This document shows positions 6,547 through 11,675 of a stretch of DNA of 13,197 nucleotides, piece after piece. How positions within the stretch are numbered: the first letter of the stretch is position 1; every line of letters begins with the position of its first letter. Made by a program: the position numbers and the translations under genes. The stretch lies in contig CAYOAV010000050.1 of the NCBI GenBank assembly GCA_964402055.1, positions 1-13,197 of the forward strand. Direction: 5' to 3'. A model generated the notes under the pieces. The model saw only the letters and a program-made list of their open reading frames with translations, was not told where the DNA came from and made no database searches. The stretch comes from UMGS363 sp964402055. GTDB taxonomy: Bacteria; Bacillota; Clostridia; Oscillospirales; Ruminococcaceae.

Positions 6547-9471
6547 TTATTGTTTTATTTCGGATATTTTCTTTTTATGCTTTGCAATTTCGCTGAAATT
6601 CGTGGACATTTTCTTATAAAGCTCTGTATCTCTCGGAAATTCATCATAGAATGGTATTTTCACTTTACCACCCGAACCTATGACGATTACACCGTGACCT
6701 GCAGGAACATCGTTAAGATAGTTAAGCTCCTGATTGGAAAAATGAAGTATTTTCTGTAAACGCTGTGCGTCAACAGGGTTTTGATTAAGCAGAATAAGAA
6801 ATTCAGAGTTTGAAAGCATTGTACGGGATTTATCATCTTTCAGAACGTCCTCAACATTCTGTGTGATACCCGTCAGAACGCCGCCATACTTTCTCGCACG
6901 TTTCCAGAGCATACGCAAATAATCAAGACAATACTCGTCTGCAAACAGAATGTATATCTCATCAATATAAACATATGTCAATCGTCCCTTGTATCTATTT
7001 GCAGAAAGTCTGTTCCAGATATAATCGAGAATAAGAAGCATTCCCTGTGTTTTGAGAGTACCTGAAAGATCCTTAATGTCATAGGATATGATTCTGTTCT
7101 GTGCGTCAACATTTGTTGGGTTATTAAAATAGTTTGCCGAACCGTTGACGTACATATCAATAGTCAGCAGGATCTTATTTTTCATATCTTCTGTAACAAA
7201 TTCCGTTTCTTCACGAACAACGTCCATAAAAGTTGACAATGTGGGCATATCATTTTTATCAAGGCTGTCAAGCACTCCTGTTTTGAGGTATGATTTTCTT
7301 ACACAACGGTCAACAAAGGATTTTTCCTGTGCTGTAAGCGGATTTTTTTCGTCCATACAGCTTATAAATGATGTTATAAGTGAACACTTTTGATCAATTA
7401 TATTTACATAATCTTCGTCATCATCATCTTTTACCAGAAGAGCAAAGTCAAATTCAAACGGATTAATATAAGTCTTTGAACCTGATGCAAAGCGTACCAC
7501 TGTTCCGTTTAGCTGTTCAACCAAACTTTGATATTCTCTTTCAGGATCAATAATTAAAATATCTGCGTTTGGATTTCTTAAAAAAGCGTCAAGCATTTCT
7601 CTTTTGCCTGTAAATGATTTTCCTGCACCAGGACAGCCTAAAATAAATCCTGATGGATTTTTAAGTCCTGTTACTCTATCGAATGTAATCATATTATTGG
7701 AAAGCTTGTTAAGTCCGTAATAAGTAGCATTGCTCATTTGCATTTCTTTGGCATTAAACGGCATAAGAATACCAACGGATTCTGATGGCATTGAACGTTT
7801 AAATGCAACTCTACGTTGATATCCGCAGGGAAGTCCATCATACATACCATATTCCTGCTGGTATGCAAGCTCGCCATACATACAGCCTTTTGTTTTCAGA
7901 ACATCAGAGATAATGTTAGTATTATTTGTAAGTTCTTCATAGCTGTCTGCTTTTATGATGATTATTACATTGCACATAAAAAGCTTCTGATCCTGCTTGT
8001 CAAGCTTATCATAAACATTTGAGAGGCTGTCACGTTGATTTTTTATTCGCTGAGGCATTTGTGAAGCAAAATTACCGTTTGAAGAAGCTTTCCTTTCTCG
8101 CTGAGCCATATTTGTATCAATAGATGTGATTTGTTGCTGAATGAGTTTTTTTGCTTTTGCCGTATCATAAGCACTTATGTTGAGTGTAATATAAAATTCC
8201 AGTCCAGTTTTTAAAAGCTTTTCTATGATGTCAGAGGATGCAGTCTGTGGATAATCTTTTATAAATATAGCTCTTGCATAGCTATTGTTGAAAAGGAAAT
8301 AATCCCGTTTAAATTCAAGATAATCGGGAGAGCAGAATATCTTTTCTTCTCCGATTTCAAACTGTTCAGCTGTAATTATTGGAATATCCTGTTCAGTGCC
8401 GATATAAAAATCCTTAAGGATCTCAATTCGTTCCTGTGATGTCATAACTCGCATATTGGCAGGACCGATAAGGTTGAAAACGTTGGTAGTGGAAATATCA
8501 AGCGACTTGAATTTTCTGTATGCCGATTCATCGTCAGCGGCACTTATTGTCAACGTAACACACATATGCTTTTGAATTGCATTCTGTCCTTTTTTTATAT
8601 TTTCCTCAATTACCTTTGTGTTATATTCGTATCGCAAAGCAAAATATTCATCATCTTGTGTTTTCATAAGAGTTTTTTCACGGAATTTATCAATTTTAAG
8701 TTTGCAATTCCAACAACATATCTGTGCGTCTATTGTATTGTCCAAAGTATTAAGAAAATCTATGTACCGCTCAAGATAGGCATACTGCTCGTCCTCATCG
8801 GCAAGATTAAAGTTTATATCATCGAAGGTGTATGCTTTGGAATACAGCTTGTTTCCAAGGTACCATAGATTATCGTCCAAAACTTGTTTATATGGTAATG
8901 AGCCTAAAACATCTTTTGATATGTCAATTTTAGATTTCGCTTTCTTTTTGGGTTTGGGGTCATTACCTTTTTTCTTATCTCCTGCAAGTCTTTCAATATC
9001 ACGTTCCTTGGCAGATTTATTTCCATTTGAAAGATTGGAAATGTTTTTCTCAGTTGCTTTTTTTCTTCTTGATATTGTTCCAAATAATATTCCGATAACC
9101 ATTAACATAAAACAAACTACGATTATCAGAATTATTTGTTGAGAAAAAAACGTATCGTCCTGTGATTCATTGTTAATAGGAGCAGTTGTTTCAGTAACCG
9201 TAGTAATTTCCGTTGATACAACCGCTGTTTCAGGCGGAAGCAATGCAATTTCTGTTTCGATAGATGTTTGCAAAGCTGTTTCTTCCGTCTTTTCGTCAGA
9301 TGTTTCTGATTTTTGGGTTTCTTCCGAAGCTTTATCAATAGTAGAAAGCTGTTCAGAAACAGAAATACTTGTTTCACTCGGCAAAATGGTATTAATGTCA
9401 GTTGTTTCGTTTGAAACAATAGTACTTTCATTGGAAACAGGGGCTGTGATCGTTGATGTTTCAGTTAGCAT
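6547..9471 (-). CDS. VirB4/TraE-family conjugation ATPase with membrane-anchored N-terminal extension
   Basis: VirB4 proteins power assembly and operation of type IV secretion channels. From the ATG at 9471 the product is 974 aa. Walker A is GCPGAGKS at 612-619 and Walker B is YVYIDEIYILF (Asp837, Glu838). The ITQN motif near 870 and DIKDLS near 798 also fit the family. The VirB4 core begins near residue 184. Before it lie about 106 residues very rich in Thr, Ser and Glu with no aromatic residue or cysteine, one membrane helix at about 112-132, the stop-transfer cluster SRRKK, and a Lys-rich linker. An in-frame TTG at 9513 lacks a ribosome site. The ATG has AAAGGA 12 nt upstream, which is long, and overlaps the PrgI gene by 11 nt. 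The ATPase call is certain; the exact start is less so. Confidence 0.95.
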   Translation of the reverse strand: MLTETSTITAPVSNESTIVSNETTDINTILPSETSISVSEQLSTIDKASEETQKSETSDEKTEETALQTSIETEIALLPPETAVVSTEITTVTETTAPINNESQDDTFFSQQIILIIVVCFMLMVIGILFGTISRRKKATEKNISNLSNGNKSAKERDIERLAGDKKKGNDPKPKKKAKSKIDISKDVLGSLPYKQVLDDNLWYLGNKLYSKAYTFDDINFNLADEDEQYAYLERYIDFLNTLDNTIDAQICCWNCKLKIDKFREKTLMKTQDDEYFALRYEYNTKVIEENIKKGQNAIQKHMCVTLTISAADDESAYRKFKSLDISTTNVFNLIGPANMRVMTSQERIEILKDFYIGTEQDIPIITAEQFEIGEEKIFCSPDYLEFKRDYFLFNNSYARAIFIKDYPQTASSDIIEKLLKTGLEFYITLNISAYDTAKAKKLIQQQITSIDTNMAQRERKASSNGNFASQMPQRIKNQRDSLSNVYDKLDKQDQKLFMCNVIIIIKADSYEELTNNTNIISDVLKTKGCMYGELAYQQEYGMYDGLPCGYQRRVAFKRSMPSESVGILMPFNAKEMQMSNATYYGLNKLSNNMITFDRVTGLKNPSGFILGCPGAGKSFTGKREMLDAFLRNPNADILIIDPEREYQSLVEQLNGTVVRFASGSKTYINPFEFDFALLVKDDDDEDYVNIIDQKCSLITSFISCMDEKNPLTAQEKSFVDRCVRKSYLKTGVLDSLDKNDMPTLSTFMDVVREETEFVTEDMKNKILLTIDMYVNGSANYFNNPTNVDAQNRIISYDIKDLSGTLKTQGMLLILDYIWNRLSANRYKGRLTYVYIDEIYILFADEYCLDYLRMLWKRARKYGGVLTGITQNVEDVLKDDKSRTMLSNSEFLILLNQNPVDAQRLQKILHFSNQELNYLNDVPAGHGVIVIGSGGKVKIPFYDEFPRDTELYKKMSTNFSEIAKHKKKISEIKQ

Positions 9472-9922
9472 TTTCTTTATGTTTCCTTTCTGCTTTTTTT
9501 GATTTCTTTTCAATTTTTTTATTATGCTTTTCCTGATTTTTAGCTTTTATCAGCTCATCTTTTCGCAACATTTTTTCTCCTGTAAGAAGTATTGAGTTAA
9601 TATTTGACGAGATTTTTGCTTCTTCAGGAACATAAATGAATTTCCGACGTTGCTCTTTGGTAAAGAAATTCCAAATGAGTTTAGCATATTTTTCAAAAGG
9701 CATACCGTTTATGCTTTTAAAACCTATTAAAACAATTGGCGTGCATATAATTGCCGCAAAATATATTAATATGCTTGTGTCAATAAATTTCTTACCGATA
9801 AAATATATAATTGCAACTAGCAGTATTGTTGAAATTACTGATATAAGCTTTCGCAAGGTCAGACCAAAGATAAATTCCTCTTTATAATCGGTAACGTCCT
9901 GTGGAATTTGAGCTCTTATCAT
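9461..9922 (-). CDS. PrgI-family (VirB3-like) inner membrane protein
   Basis: PrgI-family proteins precede virB4 in many Gram-positive ICEs and are thought to be the VirB3 counterpart that tethers the ATPase to the membrane. This 153-aa protein starts MIRAQIPQDVTDYKEEFIFGLTLR, which is typical of the family. It has membrane helices at about 27-42 and 51-68, then NGMPFEKYAKLIWNF, a second family hallmark. The last 30 residues are a very Lys-rich tail encoded by A-rich DNA with two runs of seven A. AGGAG lies 9 nt before the ATG, inside the end of the virB6-like gene, whose stop is 4 nt upstream, so the two are probably translationally coupled. The 3' end overlaps virB4 by 11 nt. Membership is judged by eye but is characteristic in sequence, size and position. 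Confidence 0.9.
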   Translation of the reverse strand: MIRAQIPQDVTDYKEEFIFGLTLRKLISVISTILLVAIIYFIGKKFIDTSILIYFAAIICTPIVLIGFKSINGMPFEKYAKLIWNFFTKEQRRKFIYVPEEAKISSNINSILLTGEKMLRKDELIKAKNQEKHNKKIEKKSKKAERKHKENAN

Positions 9923-9926
9923 ATTA

Positions 9927-10802
9927 TCACGCTCCTAATGCTCTTCTTGTGATTTCTCCGCTTTTTGAGATCATTGTCGCAAGTCCTACCATACATAACA
10001 ACGCAGGTACTATCTGTAATATCGGGTTAAGTATTCCAATATCGCCTGTATTTAAGGATTCAATATCTGCTTTCTGTACTGCAGTTGCAACCTCATTATA
10101 TACTGTGAATGAAAGGGTAATAACACTCCATTGCAAAGATATAGCCGCTAAGTTTTTCAGTGCTGAAATTCCTGTTTGTCTGAGTTGAGAATTTACAAGC
10201 GTTGCACAGGCAACTGGTGAAATGGTGATTAAGACGGTTGTTTCCATAATTATTCCTATCAATGAAATAATTATCATAGAAAAAAGCACAGTAAGTGCTA
10301 AGAATAGAAACACAAGTATTATTCCGTATATAAAAGGTTCTATTGCCTGCATTATAAAGCCATCAGAAGGTGTTATATTGTTAAACATATCCTTTAGCGG
10401 ATTTGCTATTGTGCTAAATGCTAATGTGAAATTAAGATTTTTATCAAACTTAAAGATACCAATAACTGCATTTCCTGCATCCATACAGTTTTCTACAATG
10501 ATGTACATTAAAACAGTTTTAATGCCAATTTTCATTGCAGATTCAAAACCTGCATGAAAATCAACATTAAAGCAATATGTTATTATTTCCAAAACCATAA
10601 AAAAAGTTACTAAACCTGTTCCAATACCTGTTATCGCAGTTGCAACTGTACTTTTAGAAACATCTACTGTTATATTAGATAACTCGTCAGCAACATTTCC
10701 AAATATACGTCCCCAGCCTTCTAATGCTTTAAGTAAACCATTTAAATTCGGGTGTTCAGCCGCAAAATCACTTGCAAACGCAACTAAGAATATATAATTC
10801 AT
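9927..10802 (-). CDS. VirB6/TrbL-like polytopic channel protein
   Basis: VirB6-like proteins form the polytopic membrane part of the transfer channel. Here 291 aa contain about six hydrophobic helices (56-77, 93-116, 157-176, 177-200, 217-241, 257-277). The N-terminal ~50 residues are polar, with an amphipathic stretch LLKALEGWGRIFGNVADEL. The C-terminus is RRALGA. Size, topology and position between pilin and PrgI genes match the VirB6 slot of Tn1549-type operons. The ATG at 10802 has GAGGA 5 nt upstream. Another ATG at 10814 would add MRNE but its only candidate site abuts it, so I prefer 10802. It lies 84 nt after the pilin gene, with a hairpin between. Sequence motifs for VirB6 are weak in general, so the call rests on topology and context. 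Confidence 0.82.
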   Translation of the reverse strand: MNYIFLVAFASDFAAEHPNLNGLLKALEGWGRIFGNVADELSNITVDVSKSTVATAITGIGTGLVTFFMVLEIITYCFNVDFHAGFESAMKIGIKTVLMYIIVENCMDAGNAVIGIFKFDKNLNFTLAFSTIANPLKDMFNNITPSDGFIMQAIEPFIYGIILVFLFLALTVLFSMIIISLIGIIMETTVLITISPVACATLVNSQLRQTGISALKNLAAISLQWSVITLSFTVYNEVATAVQKADIESLNTGDIGILNPILQIVPALLCMVGLATMISKSGEITRRALGA

Positions 10803-10831
10803 TTCATTCCTCATTCCTTCTTAAAACTAAT

Positions 10832-10871
10832 CGGCAACACAGCAGCAACGTGTAGTACCGCCGCATTGCCG
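10832..10871 (-). promoter_or_regulatory. 16-bp RNA hairpin between pilin and virB6-like genes
   Basis: On the transcribed strand, arm CGGCAATGCGGCGGTA pairs with TGCTGCTGTGTTGCCG over 16 bp (five of them G.U) around an 8-nt loop. The G.U pairs become A-C mismatches on the other strand, which points to a structure in the minus-strand RNA. No U-tract follows directly (CGATTAGTTTT), so it is more likely a processing or stability element for the pilin mRNA 3' end than a strong terminator. Confidence 0.65.
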
Positions 10872-10886
10872 TTAGGAACAGATATC

Positions 10887-11327
10887 TTAATTTCCGCTAC
10901 CTATGTTGATTTTGATCGTGCTTACAATACCACCGACAGCTCCAATGATAATACCGCCGACCATAGTCATAACACCTGAAGCTTTTGCGTCTGCGTCTTC
11001 TCTTGTGAATCCTTTACCAACCTGAATGCCGCCTACGACAGCTACAAGTGTTCCGAGTGCAATAACACCCGGTCCGAGAGCTCCCATAATCTTGTCGAAA
11101 ATTTCATTGGCGGTTCCAGTTGCATCACCTGAACCTGAAGCAAAAGCTGTAATTGTCATTCCGCTTAAAATAGCAGGAATTGTAACTGCATATTTGCCCC
11201 ATTTTGTTTCCATAAGCTTTTTTACTGTAGCTAATGTCTGCTCCTGTGACTGAATCATAAGACTATTAGCTTTTGCACAGCACATAACGAGTTTGTTTTC
11301 CGCTTTTGTAATTATTCCGTTCTTCAT
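10887..11327 (-). CDS. VirB2-like pilin / TrbC-type small membrane protein
   Basis: VirB2-type pilins are small, glycine-rich membrane proteins that form the conjugative pilus or channel lining. This one is 146 aa. After a 45-residue hydrophilic N-terminus comes a hydrophobic segment (46-63, AVTIPAILSGMTITAFA) ending in a plausible signal peptidase site AFA-SG at 63/64. Two Gly-rich membrane helices follow at about 86-105 and 118-137, around a short charged loop (GKGFTREDADAKAS), giving a mature protein of about 83 aa. The ATG at 11327 has AAGGAGG 8 nt upstream, the strongest ribosome site in the window, suiting high expression; the frame is open further upstream but that stretch lies in the hairpin leader. 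Its place matches that of Maff2-family proteins in related elements, though the sequence does not resemble classical Maff2. Pilin identity is inferred from architecture and position. Confidence 0.75.
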   Translation of the reverse strand: MKNGIITKAENKLVMCCAKANSLMIQSQEQTLATVKKLMETKWGKYAVTIPAILSGMTITAFASGSGDATGTANEIFDKIMGALGPGVIALGTLVAVVGGIQVGKGFTREDADAKASGVMTMVGGIIIGAVGGIVSTIKINIGSGN

Positions 11328-11335
11328 TTGAACGT

Positions 11336-11342
11336 CCTCCTT
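11336..11342 (-). promoter_or_regulatory. Strong ribosome binding site of the pilin gene
   Basis: The transcribed strand reads AAGGAGG, 8 nt before ATG at 11327. It follows an AT palindrome (AAAATTTTAAAATTTT) that should stay unstructured in RNA. It settles the start against the longer upstream frame beginning at 11456. Confidence 0.8.
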
Positions 11343-11359
11343 AAAAATTTTAAAATTTT

Positions 11360-11385
11360 TATCAAGCAGACTTGCTCTGTTGATA
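11360..11385 (-). promoter_or_regulatory. Leader hairpin H3 upstream of the pilin gene
   Basis: The transcribed strand folds as TATCAA-CAGA, loop GCAAG, TCTG-(C)-TTGATA: 10 bp with one bulged C. It sits between the terminator-like hairpin and the pilin ribosome site. It could protect the 5' end of a processed pilin mRNA or affect access to the ribosome site; function is inference. Confidence 0.5.
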
Positions 11386-11390
11386 CCTGT

Positions 11391-11435
11391 AAACAAAAAG
11401 GAGCTAAACGATATATCACTATACCATTTAGCTCC
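11391..11435 (-). terminator. Intrinsic-terminator-like hairpin with GNRA loop and U-tract
   Basis: On the transcribed strand GGAGCTAAATGGTATA pairs with TATATCGTTTAGCTCC across a GTGA tetraloop (a GNRA loop in RNA). This makes 16 bp: 14 Watson-Crick and two G.U. TTTTTGTTT follows at once. It lies after the 57-aa gene and 64 nt before the pilin start. It could end or attenuate the coupling-protein transcript, with partial read-through or a separate promoter feeding the pilin operon. A possible extended -10 (TGGTATAGT) falls within the hairpin itself, with no convincing -35. Confidence 0.7.
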
Positions 11436-11446
11436 ATCAGCTGTTC

Positions 11447-11466
11447 CGTATCCCAATTCGGATACG
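11447..11466 (-). promoter_or_regulatory. Leader hairpin H1 directly after the 57-aa gene
   Basis: The transcribed strand reads CGTATCC-GAATTG-GGATACG, a perfect 7-bp stem with a 6-nt loop, starting 2 nt after the stop codon of the 57-aa gene. Together with the next hairpin it forms a tandem structure at the end of this gene. Confidence 0.5.
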
Positions 11467-11468
11467 CC

Positions 11469-11642
11469 TTATTCTTTTGATAATATAGAAAATTTCTGAT
11501 TTGATTTGAATTTTTGCTCAACAATTTCAATATATTTTTCTCCATTTTTTGAACGTTTTCTTATAACAGCTTCACCGCCGTTTTTTAGTATGCTCACAAT
11601 AGAGTTAAACATTTCTTCTTTAAAATTTTCTTTAATTTCCAT
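11469..11642 (-). CDS. Small hypothetical protein, 57 aa
   Basis: I do not recognise a family. It begins at ATG with AGAGGA 7 nt upstream and stops with TAA right before the hairpin leader of the pilin gene. The sequence starts MEIKENFKEEMFNSIVSILK, a probable amphipathic helix. It continues GGEAVIRKRSKNGEKYIEIVEQ, which reads as two beta strands around a basic KNGEK turn, and ends in a Lys/Ser-rich tail. Charge is high and basic overall, with no membrane segment or cysteine. The basic helix-hairpin layout could suit a small nucleic-acid-binding protein, possibly an operon regulator, but this is a guess. The spacing, ribosome site and bracketing by the coupling protein and pilin genes support it as a real gene despite its size. 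Confidence 0.65.
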   Translation of the reverse strand: MEIKENFKEEMFNSIVSILKNGGEAVIRKRSKNGEKYIEIVEQKFKSNQKFSILSKE

Positions 11643-11657
11643 AATTATTTCCTCTTA

Positions 11658-11673
11658 AATTCCCCACTGGGGA
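11658..11673 (-). repeat. GC-rich palindromic repeat, copy 2, between coupling-protein and 57-aa genes
   Basis: The minus strand reads TCCCCAGTGGGGAATT, identical to the plus strand at 3377-3392. It lies 2 nt after the coupling-protein stop and just before the AGAGGA ribosome site of the 57-aa gene. The 6-bp inverted repeat around one central base looks more like a protein-binding site than a terminator, since a 1-nt loop cannot fold as an RNA hairpin and only TTT follows. Confidence 0.6.
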
Positions 11674-11675
11674 TT

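Noticed and set aside
9472..9513. TTG start of virB4 at 9513, adding 14 residues
   Set aside because: No ribosome site precedes it, and the added residues are only the out-of-frame reading of the Lys-rich PrgI tail.
10803..10814. ATG at 10814 as start of the virB6-like gene
   Set aside because: Its only candidate ribosome site directly abuts the ATG, whereas the ATG at 10802 has GAGGA at 5 nt.
11397..11430. Promoter for the pilin operon from the extended -10 TGGTATAGT within the leader
   Set aside because: No convincing -35 is present, and the hexamer is better explained as part of the 16-bp hairpin. I leave it as a remark in the terminator entry.
11328..11456. N-terminal extension of the pilin frame to an upstream ATG at 11456, giving 189 aa
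   Set aside because: The stretch overlaps all three RNA hairpins and the upstream ATG has no good ribosome site, while ATG 11327 has AAGGAGG at 8 nt.
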